Positions 19,932 to 30,999 of a stretch of 43,823 nucleotides of DNA are shown piece after piece. The notes beneath the pieces were generated by a model that was not told where the DNA came from, did no database searches, and worked only from the letters and a program-made list of their open reading frames with translations. How positions within the stretch are numbered: position 1 is the first letter of the stretch; every line of letters begins with the position of its first letter. Source of the DNA: Chara braunii. Its lineage: Eukaryota; Streptophyta; Charophyceae; Charales; Characeae. Made by a program: the position numbers and the translations under genes. The stretch is from assembly GCA_003427395.1 (NCBI GenBank), contig BFEA01000204.1, forward strand, positions 569,510 through 613,332. Direction: 5' to 3'.

Positions 19932-19954
19932 GCCCGCCTTCACTTAGGGCGGGC
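19932..19954. other. GC-rich hairpin
   Basis: GCCCGCC (19932-19938) and GGCGGGC (19948-19954) form a perfect 7-bp stem with a 9-nt loop. No role is assigned. Confidence 0.5.
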
Positions 19955-20083
19955 ACGAGGATTGTTGGGGGCCTATGCCCAGAACATATGCATGTCCGCA
20001 AGGCCCCGTTGAGGGCTCAATCCTCACAGAATCGTTAAAATCGGTTTAAATAAATAATCCGGGGCCAAGTCCCATCGCGAATA

Positions 20084-20460
20084 ATTCGAATAAAATTTAA
20101 TCAAGTATTAAATAATCAATGTTTTTTTTTTCTTTTATCATTTTTAATTATTTTTCTCATTCTTAATTCTATTATTGGAAATAATGAAAATGACGATTGA
20201 ATTCATCGAAATAAATTCCGACGAAATTTAATTAAATAGCAAATATTCATTTGTTTCCCTTTTCTTTCATTGTTTTTGATTCTTTTCCTTAGTTTTAATT
20301 CTATTACCGGAAATAACAAATAATGATGGCGACCCCATTAAAAATAAAATGTCGAAGAAATTTAATAAAATAAAGAATATTATGTTTTTCTCCCTTCTTT
20401 TACTGTTTTAATTTATTTTCCCATTTTTAATTCTGATATTGAATCTAATGAATTTTAAGG
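20084..20460. repeat. AT-rich ~125-bp tandem repeat, three degenerate units
   Basis: Units at about 20084-20205, 20206-20336 and 20337-20460 share the order GAAATTTAATNAAAT, a T-rich run, TTTTTAATT, and CTTAATTCTATTA-GGAAATAA. The sequence is strongly A/T-rich against the GC-rich surroundings. Confidence 0.8.
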
Positions 20461-20788
20461 CTTCCTTCCCTTACCAAAGATGCAACGTAAAAGGACCACG
20501 CCAAGGTCTACTCTCAAGTTACCGTTCCGCGGCCAGCCATTCTGGAGATAGGCTTGGAGCGGGCGGGAATGAGGTAGACGTCAGTGCGGTAGAAGAGGCA
20601 GTCCTTCTCGTCAAATTCGAGGGCTAGTCTCAGCAGTCGTCACATCCAATTTTAGGGGTGTTCGGGGTACCCCTAATTTTTCTCGTCAGTGCGGACGAAG
20701 GTTCCAGCTAATCCGCCTTCAGGCAGGTAATCCAGGGGTCAATCTGCTGAAATTAGGGTGGCCGACTGACCTTCGGCCGCCCGACAAC
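20461..20788. other. Non-coding spacer before element C'
   Basis: Contains a TTAGGGG...CCCCTAA inverted repeat near 20654-20680 and CAGTGCGG repeated at about 20583 and 20685. No gene is seen. Confidence 0.35.
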
Positions 20789-22468
20789 GTGGAGACACTA
20801 CCTGCTAGGGAGACACTTTACTGTGTATTCAGACCACTCGACACTACAGTGGATAAAGCCACAGTCTAGACTCTCTAATAAGTTGGTACGATGGTCTGCC
20901 TTCATTGACACCTTTGACTTTGAGCTCAAAACTATTAAAGGTAAGTTTAATGTGGTTGCAAATGCTTTATTCCGATGCAGTGACTTCTTTGGCACAATTG
21001 TCTCCTACTTGGATGTTGGGAATGACTTAAAAGACCAGATTCGTCAAGGATACGCTACTGATCCAATTTGGAAGCCAATCATGGATGTCCTTGCACGCGA
21101 TCCTTCCCAATTACCCAACTATAGAGTAGTAGATGGTTTGCTTTTCTTGATAGACCAAACAGAACAAAGATTGTGTATTCCTCACCAAGAAAGAATTAAG
21201 AGTCTGCTGATTGGGGAATGTCATGACTTTGAAGGACACTTTGGATTCAAGAAAACTTACGCAGAGGTTAGAGAACGCTTCGAATGGAAGGGATTAAAAG
21301 AAAACGTATTAACTTATGTACGTACCTGTCTGGTGTGTCAGAGAAAACAAGTTGACGCATGAGAATCCTCTTGGACTTCTCAGGCCATTACCTATACCAA
21401 GCGAACCAGGTGAGTCCATCTCAATTGACTTTATGAGTCTGGTTAAAAGTCGCAACTGTAATAGTCAAGTAATGGTGATTGTGGACCGTTTCTCTAAATA
21501 TACCATGTTTATTCCCGTACCTGCTGAAGCAAGGACTGAACTTGTGATCCAGAAATTTCAGATGAAATGGGTAACTGAGTATGGTTTTCCTTTATCCATT
21601 GTATCTAATCGAGATACTAGGTTCACAAGTATGCCATGGCAAAAGCTGATGGAGGCATACGACACACGTTTGACTATGTCGTCAAGGCGACACCCTGAAA
21701 CGAATGGGCAAAGTGAACAAATGAACCGATTGTGCCAACAACTCTTGCGCATGTATGTAAGACCTGATCAAATTGATTGGGATGAGAATTTACCCAAGAT
21801 AGCCAAGTGCATATAATAGCAGTGTCCACACCGCTACAGGACGAACGCCTAATGCACTGCACGAGGGATGGAAACCTAGGTGTCCCATTGATGTATTAAC
21901 ATGGGACCAATTCCTTAGGCTACCTCCAGGGACACGAGAATATGCAGTTTTATTTCAAGAAGTCATAAAGCAAGTAAAAGAAAACTTAAAGAAAGCTCAA
22001 GACCAAATGAGTCCACATTCAAAGAGCGTAATCTGGTCTGGGTTAAATCCAAAGAGTTTTCATTAGAAGAAGATGTATCTCAAAAACTGCGGTCTGTCTA
22101 CTTTGGACCCTGGGAAGTTCTCCAAAATAATTGGAGATGCAGAGGGACCGTCGTATCGCATTCATATTCCCCCTCATCTCAAAACATGGCCTGTCTTTCA
22201 CGCGTCCAAACTTTTACCCTATGTAGAAGGGAAAGAATTTCCTAACAGACCCTCTATGATTCCGCCATCTATGGAAGGCAGATACGAAGTAGACAAAATC
22301 TTAGAGCATGGATACTTCTCTACAGGAGCACGTGGACGACCTCAGAAGCAGTTCAAGGTACGCTTTAAGTCTCAAGCACCATCTGAGGACAGATGGTTTA
22401 GTAAAAGAGAACTACTTGAAACTGCTCATGATATTGTTGCTTCTTATGAACGAGGGTTAAAGTCTTAA
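20789..22468 (+). pseudogene. RNase H end, integrase and C-terminal domain of C'
   Basis: RNase H C-terminus (YSDHSTLQW, FDFELKTIKG) runs into the integrase zinc-binding domain (HDFEGHFGFKKTY, then CLVCQ) in frame 3. A frameshift near 21345 moves the catalytic core to frame 1: first Asp in SISIDFMS, and Glu in HPETNGQSEQ. The second catalytic Asp is Asn (VSNRDTRF, codon 21607-21609), so this integrase lacks a DDE residue. Another frame change near 21810 and stops near 21815 and 22063 follow. The C-terminal domain (VFHASKLLPYVEG to YERGLKS) ends at the TAA at 22466-22468. Confidence 0.88.
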
Positions 22469-22508
22469 AAAATTTATGCGGTGGAACTCAAAAATGGGCC
22501 GGCAGGAA

Positions 22509-23415
22509 TGCAGTAACCCTGTTCAGAAGTAGTCTGGGGCCCAGAACTCAGCCCCAGGCAACGCAGACCAAATTTGGTCTGCGCTAGGCTGTGTGACTAG
22601 GACACGCCCAGGCCTGAGTCTGCCGAGTGACCAAACGCTACACCCAGGAAAGTCAAGGGTCAAAGTCAACTGTAGAGTCAAAGGTACCACGCCCAGGCCC
22701 TTGGTTGGATACACTCACTTGTTGTGCGCAGGTACCCAGACAAGCATCCAGGCCGAAGGGAATTCAGTTTCAGGCCAATCTAGGCCTTCGTTTGCATCAA
22801 GATCTGGACGGCTAAAGGTTGCAGTATCCGGGGTCCAGACCCCGAGTCAACGCTACTTAAGCGTTGACCTCCATGGCTTTGACATTCATTCTGTCTTGCG
22901 TTGATGCTGACTTCACGCGTTGACTTCAACGCTGGCTTGACGCTGCGACGCTGGCTCAACGCTACGATGCTGGCATTGAGATTCGGTGAGGCGCTGCTGG
23001 TCCGGCATGGTGGTTGGCTTGCTCCTGTCTTCTTGGCATGCTGACGTGGCAGCTGCCATGCGCTGTCGCTGATGTGGCTGCTGCCACGTGTATCATGGGC
23101 TGACGTGGCTGCTGCCACGTGTTCTTCTGTTTGCTGACGAAGCGAAGCTACGTGACTTGTATTGCTGTTCTGATTATCGTCATTCGGGAGGAGATCGGGA
23201 CTGTGGAGAGATAGTGGATACGTACCTGGTTGTCTTCATGTCGGCATTGCTCCAGCGCTGATGAGGGACTGATTAGACGTGCCACGTGGCACATTGAGGT
23301 TACTTCAAATACTCGTTCAGACTATTGACTATTTTTTGAGGTGGTGATCGAGGAGGGAGCCCGAAGCAGGAGTGGGCCTTGTATTCATTTTCTCTCCTTT
23401 GTCTAATCTCCTCCC
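22509..23415 (+). repeat. Partial 3' LTR of C'
   Basis: It starts TGCAGTAACCCTGTTCAGAAG, matching TGTAATAACCC of both LTRs of element C, and follows them for about 900 bp at roughly 85% identity before diverging. It keeps the two opening hairpins (one is a perfect 22-bp palindrome at 22562-22583) and the GTGCCACGTGGCAC palindrome at 23279-23292. Confidence 0.88.
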
Positions 23416-24324
23416 CACGCAGATTCTGGAAGGTGCCCACAGTGCTGCTACTGGGACAGGGGCACAGACATTCCAGCCAGGCCACGAGCTAGCCAGCACG
23501 AAAAGAAGTGAGCCTTGCTCGCTGCACAGATTCTGGCTGGCTGGACAGGGCAGCACTGCTGGAGTGCTAGCTCATGCGGAAGGGCACCAGGCCAAAGGTC
23601 GATAAGGGCACTGGTGGGGCGCGAGGAAGCTGCTGTTGCGCAGTGAAGCAGGGAGGCACAGCAACCATAGCCGGGCTGCTGGTGGCCTTAGCCTGAGGAG
23701 GAAAGCGGAGGTCCTTGGGCAGAGGCGCCTGTGGAGGAGGTCAAGGAGAGGGGGCGATGTGAAGCGGGCCATTTACATGGAGCCTTCATGCGTTCATCGT
23801 GCTGATGATCTTCACAGCGGACCTGCTGTCGATAGGAGTCCAGGTCATAGGAGCTGTCTGTCCGTAGTGCCGAGAAGAGCTACATTGTTGACATTAATGA
23901 TGGGAGGCCAGATGTGACCTCAGTGGTTTTGCTCGCACTTATTTGATGTTATCTGAACTTATCTCGGCTTGCAATCTGCTTTCAGTTCGGGTTCAAAGTT
24001 ACCTGGATTTCTGTGGAATGCTGCAATCTGCTTTATTCAACTTTATTGTCATTCGCATTGCTCATTTCCTTGCACCTGGATGTTTCGCTTTGAAAAAAAA
24101 AAAAAATCTGGAAAAGAACTGCTGTGTAGAATTGAAGTACAGACAACTTTTGGCTCAGTATCACTTTGAAAGTCATGACATGATTCAAGTTTTTTTTTTT
24201 TTTCTTTCAAACAAAAACAGGTCCTTATGGTCTTGGCTCCATGTCGACTCTGGGGAGCGTCAGTATGGTTCCTATTCCCCCGGCAAGTCAAGATAATAGT
24301 ATTACATCATATACTCACTCACGC

Positions 24325-24347
24325 ACCCTTCGGTCTGGCCGAAGGGT
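24325..24347. other. Perfect 9-bp hairpin
   Basis: ACCCTTCGG (24325-24333) and CCGAAGGGT (24339-24347) with a 5-nt loop. The purpose is unknown. Confidence 0.6.
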
Positions 24348-25386
24348 CCCTGAAGGGCCTGAACAGAATTAATTACTCCATTTGCTGGAGGATTGACTGT
24401 CAGTTTGCCCTTCCCTGTGATTCCTCTCAGGTTTCTCCCTGGAGGACCTGTCGGCTAAACATTAAAGCAAGAAAAACAGAGATGGACAACTGCAGTGACC
24501 CTTGTCTGTATTATGTTGTTCTAGAGTCTCATGCATGGGTCCTGGAGACCATCTCACGCAAGTGTGTACATGCCATGCATCGTTCTCCCACACACAACGA
24601 ACAGTAGTCTGATAATAGACAAAGGTAGAGAAGATGAGAACCGAGTTTCACAGCTTATATTATCAAAAAATATGAATACAAAGTGTTTCAAAGTTTCCCT
24701 GAGTCCAGCGCTCATCAGCGCAACACCAATATCTTGCCAACTCATCAATATGCCTTCCAGTGAATCAGTGCTACCCCTGCAGATAGTCTCCAAGTCATCA
24801 ATGTGGTCACCACTCATCAATGCCACCTCTGCAGATCACATCCAACTCAGGTAAGTATCTTCCATAGCCAACCTTGAATGAACACTCTCAGCCTCAATCC
24901 CTTCCTCTTATGATGCATATACACTCTTCAATACTCATGAGGATCTACTCTGGATACTACTCATAGCTACATACTAACCCTCTACTTCTAATGCCAACTC
25001 GCTGGGCAGCTATGGCTGCATCACTTCCAGCATACAGGAATCTTCCTTCCTCCAGCGCATCTTCTTCTCCAGCGCTGCTCCTCCTGACTCAGCGCACAAG
25101 TGCACCAGCACTTCCACGCATTGGCAGCCAGTGGAGATCTGCGTCGGAATGAGGCTGGCTGCCTCCTTTATACTCCTCGCTGGGTCTGTATTGGCTCAAT
25201 CCAGCCTTCCTTTTGTCCCAGACCCTGCATTGCATGTGTCCCAGTAGAGTCCCAAACGAAGTTCNACTGCTGCTGAGGCCTCCCGGCCTGAATTTGGACT
25301 TGAAAGTCTGGATCTGGACTGACCCCTGGACTTAGACCAGAACTGGGACTGTGCCTATTGACTTTACTTTCGGACAGGCACAACTC

Positions 25387-25490
25387 TCAACGAACAGACA
25401 CATTTACTGCTTGAATAGACACTTTACTTGGCACGAACAGACACACTGCCTGCACGTACAGACACACCCTTACCCAAACAGACATGACAT
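25387..25490. repeat. Degenerate ACAGACACA repeat
   Basis: About five copies of a GAACAGACAC-type motif at ~20-25-bp intervals, just before a splice-donor-like AACAGGTAAGTC at about 25506. Confidence 0.5.
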
Positions 25491-25804
25491 ACACATCTCC
25501 TGGTGAACAGGTAAGTCTTTTGACAATGCCCTTTGCCTTAGTTTTAAATATGCCTGTTGATAGAGAACTTGACCTTTGACCTGCTTTCACGTTTCTGAGC
25601 TCTGACGAGATACCTTTTCACAATGCTTTACTTTTTCAAGGCCCGTGCTGCTTTATTTTTACAAGGCCTGAGGCCTATATCGGGTAAAGGCCCTTTTACT
25701 CATGGCTCTGAATGGTGAATGCCCCTCAATGCATCGTCTGAACCTTGTCTTGTACCCCTGCAGACGGTCCTGCTCCCTTCAAGTGATGTTGTATTTTGAC
25801 GCCA

Positions 25805-26626
25805 TTATACCCAGAGCTGCCTTGATGTGTCCCGTATCTGTGCGGCCTGTTGTACTGTTGTGAAGACCGAGTTATGCCAGTCTTTCCTCCTCAGTCTGAG
25901 GCCCTCCACTCTTGCCACTTTCCCTTTCGCCTGCCAGACCCGGCTGAATTTGTCGATGGATAATTGTCTCGTGTCTGGATTGTTCTGGATACAAATTTTG
26001 GTCTTCCTCCAGTGACACACAACTTCTGCTTCAATCAGAGTTTTGGTGGTGGCCCATACTTTCTCCCGAGGGGTCTTAGTACCTTCCCGTGCGCGGCTGC
26101 ATCTTTCTTTCCAAATGACCCACAGAGTAACTTTCCTGATCATACAGAACCAGGTATTCTCAGGTTTCCCGAAGTTAGGAGGAAGGTTAGTCCAGAGGAG
26201 CAGTTGGAGGGGGGTTTCAGGAAGAGAGGACGAGAAGAGGTTTTCCTAGAGGTTAGCAGCTCCTGCGCAGTATTCTGTGGCTTCTTTGCATGTGATTAGA
26301 CAGTGAATCATGTCTTCCCGTTCATGATCTGAGCGTATACTGCAGATGGCGGTGCTGTTCGGGTCCTTCTTTCTTCTTCGATGTAAAGCCATTCATTAAC
26401 TGGTAGAGGAACGTACGTTAAGAGCCATTATAGGCTTCTGATTTTGACTGGTCTGGTCATTTTCCCTGGGATCTCAGGGATTGTTCTGCGTCGGGGCCTA
26501 TTACTTTGTTCCATCTACTTTTAATTGTTGGCTATGGATCGTTTGTTGTTAGGAGCATCTTATATCCGAGTTCGACTGTGTAATCTAGGATGGGGTAGGA
26601 GGGCTGGTCGTTGTTTTTTTTTTTAT
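25805..26626 (-). pseudogene. LINE ORF2 C-terminal fragment, minus strand
   Basis: The minus-strand reading contains a zinc-binding block near 26290-26340 (Cys, then DHEREDMIHCLITC with HX4C), as in the domain following LINE reverse transcriptases. Next come LWVIWKERCSR (about 26120) and a basic tail to a stop at 25805-25807. At least one stop (near 26297) splits it. It lies in opposite orientation to the LINE sequence that starts at 26786, with which it forms a fold-back. Confidence 0.65.
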
Positions 26627-26888
26627 GCCGGCCAGGACCATTCATGGGGGTCAAACTGTAGGTTCTGAATCGCTGTCTTGATTTGGGATATCTGCTTACG
26701 CCACAGACCTGGTGTTCTTACTTTGCGAAGTGTGAAGGCGTTGAGGACCTCCCTCTGTGGATTCGTGTTTTGGACGAAATATACATTCCGCAAAGTAAGA
26801 ACACTAGGTTTGTGGCCTAAGCAGATATTCCAAATCAAGACAGCAATTCAGAACCTAGAGTTTGAACCCATGAGTGGGCCTGGCCGGC
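26627..26888. repeat. Inverted repeat of LINE sequence, ~104-bp arms
   Basis: The left arm 26627-26730 is the reverse complement of the right arm 26786-26888 at roughly 90% identity, with a ~55-bp spacer. Both arms encode the same LINE peptide on opposite strands (IKTAIQNL visible in each). It marks a head-to-head junction of two LINE segments. Confidence 0.9.
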
Positions 26889-27570
26889 AGAAAAAAACAA
26901 ATCCAAAATGACCCAGGCATCCCCTTCCAGGTATAGCCAGTCGCTGATGCAACAGTATTTCTGGATTCAGTTCGACGGCGCACGGGAGGAACTTCATGGA
27001 GCTATAAAGGCAAGGTTACAAGAAGAGTACGGGCAGTTCCCTGTCATTGACTGGATCACCCCCGCACCAGACTTCCTGATTCCCCAACACGACACCATGA
27101 TGGCATGCCTGAACACCCAGGGCGCAGTTCGACCACAACTGCCTGAGTTTTGGTACTTTGTGGTTAGAGGCCAAACAGTGAACGTCAGTGTCGACCAAAA
27201 ACAACCCACAGTGTTTCAAATGCAGACGGAGAGGTCGCCTCAGAACAGACCCAAGATGCCCCAAAAACGCAGATTCGGCAAGGAATAGAGCTTTGAAACA
27301 AACCAGCCTAGAGGAAGTGGAGGGAGAGTCTGTTTTTTGGTTTGTTAGGGATGCCAAGTACATTGGATGGGTATTCAACGATAAACTTGAGACGCCGGAC
27401 TGGGTATGGATTCTGGAAGGCTACTTTGAGGCCAGACATCCACCCCCCATCGGATAGCAGCTGGCAGACCAAGAACATCGGTAAGAAATCACCCAAAATC
27501 TTTACCACTGATCAGGTACTAAACAAGGAAAGGGTTCAGGAGGCTGAGGGATCTACAAATGGACCTGGAT
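26786..27570 (+). pseudogene. LINE ORF1 N-terminal part
   Basis: The plus-strand reading contains FWIQFDGAREELHGAIKARL and PEFWYFVVRGQ in frame 1. A frameshift near 27195 leads in frame 2 to the zinc-knuckle-like CFKCRRRGRLRTDPRC. In that block the expected His of a CCHC knuckle is Arg. ORF1 proteins of plant-type LINEs are RNA-binding and commonly carry such knuckles. The segment stops at a 16-bp direct repeat (27555-27570) where a second LINE is inserted. It appears to continue at 29528. Confidence 0.6.
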
Positions 27571-29148
27571 AGTAGTCTTTAATTCAGAGACCCCCTGGGC
27601 AGCTCTAGCAGAAGAACAGATCTCAAGACTAGCCCCGGAAGTACCCAATGGGACTGATCCACTGACATGGTTGGAGAATCGTTACTGGCCCATCCCTAGG
27701 GGCAGTATGCAGCGCTCTGTTCAGCCAGCAAATTCCCATCGACAGGCCACAAGGATGGATATAAAAAATTATCCATTTTGGACAGACCTTCTTAAAACTT
27801 GGCGCAAACTGCCTCTATCAGACAAAATTACCCCAAACAGATGGGAGGAAGTTTGTCAGCAGCCATTATTCAATAACAGGTGGACCACAAATACACGAGG
27901 CAGGATGTTTCACTGCACAGATTCCCCTTGGAAGGGTTGGGTAAAGAATGGGATTCTTAGGATAGGGGACATTTGGGACACAGATACGAAGGATTGGCAC
28001 CAGCTCTCCAGCCTCGGGCTGAGGCTAAGGTATTGCAGAGGAACAGAAAGGGCAATTGAAACAATTACTGAAGCCATCCCGATAGCATGGCTAAGGATTC
28101 TCAGGAAAGGCCCTCAACTCAAGGAAAGTGATTGGGTGGGTATCCAATCAATAAACTGGCTCTGGACCCAATATATTGAACATGGACGGTCCCAGTGAGG
28201 AGCAACAAAAAGTGTGTGCATTCCCTACACTCACTAACGGTCAAATCTACCTATAGAATGTTAAGACCCACATTGAACTTGAGAGATCGGGTTGAAAGCA
28301 GATGGATGAAGCACCTGAATGTGAGTAAGGAAAACATTAGGAGTATCAAGTGGTTCAAAACTATCAAGACCAGGCCGACAAAGATTGCCTCGCTACAATG
28401 GCAAATTGACCATCGTTGCCTTCCCACAAACGATTGGCTCATGGACAGAACATCACTAGAAGAAAGAGGCCTTGCTCAACCCTGGTGCAAGTTATGTATC
28501 TCAGCGTTCCTAAGTAGGAGCATTCCGGAGACCATAAAGCACATCTTTCTACAATGTGCAGGCGCTGTTTTGCTATGGCGTTGGTGGGATAGGATTTGGA
28601 CTGCCCTCGATAATCAGTTGACATGGCCATGGGACTGGAGAGCTCTATTATGTGAGACCAGGTCTCAGCCTCAGCTAGATGATTTCTCCCACAACCTTTT
28701 TAAAACAGGAAGGAGGGCCATTCTCTGGGCCCTCTGGAACCGTCGCTGTACTTTTGAAATGGAAGGAGCTAGGATTGACGGCCCTGAACTAACAGAATTA
28801 ATCAAACAGCAAGTGCAGACAAAAATCACAATCCAATGGCACAAAATCAAAGAAAAAATTCAATTCTTATCATCTAAAAAAGAAATCCTACAACACATTG
28901 AACAGTTCAGTGNCGCTTGGCTTGGGGGGCCTCAAGGAGGGAAGATTGGACAGATCCGAGAAGGAGAGGGAAGGAGAGGTACCAAGGAAGGGCAAGGAGA
29001 GGAAGTTCATAGAGACTTCCGTCTGATATTTCACGACTGCACCAATGTAGACCCATCAATCCCTCTGCGCCCCTCCTCAGAGTTCCCAGACTCATTTCCC
29101 CCCTCCTCTCTATCGCTGGTCCCCTTGAGTTGGTATGACTATGTCTGA
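27571..29148 (+). pseudogene. LINE ORF2 C-terminal (RT tail and zinc-binding domain)
   Basis: The first part (27671-28198, frame 2) reads FWTDLLKTWRKLPLSDK and GWVKNGILRIGDIWD, typical of the segment after the RT domain. A stop and frame change at 28196-28198 lead to frame 1, with KIASLQWQIDHRCLPTNDW and the zinc-binding block WCKLC (Cys codons 28486-28488 and 28495-28497) then IKHIFLQC (HX4C), followed by LLWRWWDRIW. It ends at 29146-29148. One undetermined base is at 28913. The RT catalytic domain itself is absent. Confidence 0.8.
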
Positions 29149-29511
29149 AAATGAGATGTTCGAGTGGAGATTTCAGGGTGATCTGGTCAGGTTGTCTACT
29201 AAGTTCTTCTGCAGGTGGTCATGGCAAAACAGCCTTTATCAGTATCTGTTACCCAAATTAGTACCAGGGCTAAGCTGAGAAATCTGGCGCCACTCAGATG
29301 AGGGTGAAGAGGTACAAGGGACGCTGGGCCCGTTTCCCAGCACTATCTATTTCAATGGTTCACCATTACATGTCAAGGGACGCTTGACCCGCTTTCCAGC
29401 AGGTGCCACTCCCCACTAATAGATTGGAGCCCCCAGTGAAACTGGTAGGAGTGCATGCTCTTATCATCACTCCTATCAGCAGTCACGAGGTGGTATTTTC
29501 TTTTAAAAAAA
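27571..29511 (+). mobile_element. 5'-truncated LINE inserted in another LINE
   Basis: A 1941-bp insert bounded by 16-bp direct repeats. It carries the C-terminal part of ORF2, a 3' untranslated tail (29149-29504) and a short poly(A) (29505-29511). The 5' end lacks ORF1, endonuclease and most of the RT, as is common for incomplete reverse transcription. The flanking ORF1-like sequence on both sides supports an insertion into ORF1 of a second LINE. Confidence 0.82.
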
Positions 29512-29527
29512 ACAAATGGACCTGGAT

Positions 29528-30868
29528 GCAACGGGAGAGTTGGTAGAAAGGAGGCTGGAAATAGTCAAGGAGAGAAAAGAGAACGAATGGCAGACATACC
29601 AAACAGAGAACAATGCAACAGGCATCACAGTAATTCAGTACACACGCAAAGGAAGCACAAAAGCTGGACAGGGAAGAGGAACAACCACAGGGGAAGGAGA
29701 AGGACTGGAACAAGATGTGGAAATGACCGAGGACAAAAGAATTGGGATCAAAAGAAAGGGGGAGGAGTTCACAAAAGAAGACGCCATCGAAAGAACAGCA
29801 GGGAGGAGTTTGGAGGCCAAGAGGAAGAAGACTGGGAGAATAGACCCATTGAGAAAATTGAAAAATACATTCACTCAATGAAGGCCAGAGAGCAAACATG
29901 TTCGAACTGCATATGGCTTATGTGAGAGAGGAAGTCCAAACAAGATGCAACGACATCCCACTCACAGAAAACCCCAATGAAATCCTGGAACAGAAAGAAG
30001 AGATGACAAAATACTATGCCCAACAATATAGCAGAAGCAAGAAGGAACAGGCAAGAAGACAGAAGGCAAAGGAGGGAGGAGAAGGTCAAAGAGAGGAGGG
30101 GGGATGGAGAAAGCACAGGTCCAAGATGCCAGAGCTGCCAGAGACCTACAACAAGAGAAAGAAAGAAAAGGAGAAGAAGAAGGTGGGATCAAAGGAGATA
30201 AGGGGAAAGGAAACAAGGACCAAAGGGGGAATAAGAAGGGACAAGGAGAAGAGGACACAAAGGAAAACAACCAAGGAACTCAGCAGGAGTTGGGGGACCA
30301 GAACAACGAAAGAGAACCCCTACTGGTACAAGCAGAAATTATGGAATATCAAATACAAAGATTGTCAGATTTGAATGAAGAAACGAGGTTCAAAACAGTC
30401 ACGGTTGGTTCGCTGAATGACTGCACACAAACCGAATTCTGGAACAGGACGGTAGCCACGAGAAAAACCCTCCTACCCTCGAGAACAATCTTGGCAGTAG
30501 AGGAATGGAAGATTGCCACGACAGCTAATTTCACCCTCCCCAGGTTGGAAAAAGGACAAAGCATAGACGAAAGACTCACTTCTACAGTCTCAAAAGAAGA
30601 ACCCCTCAAAATGGGCCTGTTGGGGGAAATGTTGAGGGAGCCAATTATAGGAGGAAAAGAGACCCATAGCAAGGAAGAAACATTGGACGTAAGACCAGTT
30701 GTGGCCATCTACAACCCAGGTACCTCTGTGAGAAGCAATTTGCAGTGGAGAGCTTGGTGGCAGATCTCACAACGGCCATACACTGCCCTCGGCACAAGCA
30801 CATTGCCAAAACTTCCAGCAGCAAGTCTGGCAATTTCCTTCGCCATTGGGACTCACAGGATGAGCTAA
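29528..30868 (+). pseudogene. LINE ORF1 continuation, Lys/Glu-rich
   Basis: This resumes after the nested LINE. Readings in frames 2 (29516-29881), 3 (29898-30374) and 2 (30104-30868) are highly charged (Lys, Glu, Arg, Gln) and coiled-coil-like, then become less biased with NNEREPLLVQAEIMEYQIQR and FNRTVATRKTLLP-type sequence. The frame changes suggest decay. It lies just upstream of an endonuclease start at 31000, as expected for the ORF1-ORF2 order. Charged low-complexity sequence makes the exact frame uncertain. Confidence 0.5.
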
Positions 30869-30999
30869 AATGAGTCGGGCAACCTGTTGCAGATCCTGCA
30901 AGAGGAGGGAGAGGAGACAACCCTGCGAGTGGTTGGGTCAGCTCACTCTCCTTGAAAACGCTCACACCACGAAAACCTGGGGCCTTGATACATTGAACC

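Larger units (their letters stand above)
20789..23415 (+). mobile_element. Gypsy element C', truncated at both ends
   Basis: This is the same family as element C. Coding homology begins abruptly at about 20789, inside RNase H (matching about 38267 in C). LTR homology ends abruptly at about 23415, well before the LTR terminus. No target-site duplication is expected or seen. It looks like an old fragment left by deletion or rearrangement. Confidence 0.88.
23416..25804. other. Unassigned region
   Basis: No gene or mobile element is recognised in about 2.4 kb. It contains poly(A) near 24095, poly(T) near 24191, a possible third module resembling 15545-16085 at about 24700-25200 (ATCAATG-rich, splice-donor-like TCAGGTAAGTATC at 24847, GCAGCTATGGCTGC), and one undetermined base at 25265. 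Open frames up to 126 residues show no domain. Confidence 0.35.
27555..29527 (+). repeat. 16-bp target-site duplication around nested LINE
   Basis: ACAAATGGACCTGGAT occurs at 27555-27570 and again at 29512-29527. The second copy directly follows a poly(A) run. This is the signature of target-primed LINE insertion. Confidence 0.85.

Noticed and set aside
29483-30270. Minus-strand open frames rich in Phe, Leu, Ser and Cys
   Set aside because: They are antisense shadows of the purine-rich, Lys/Glu-rich LINE ORF1 on the plus strand.
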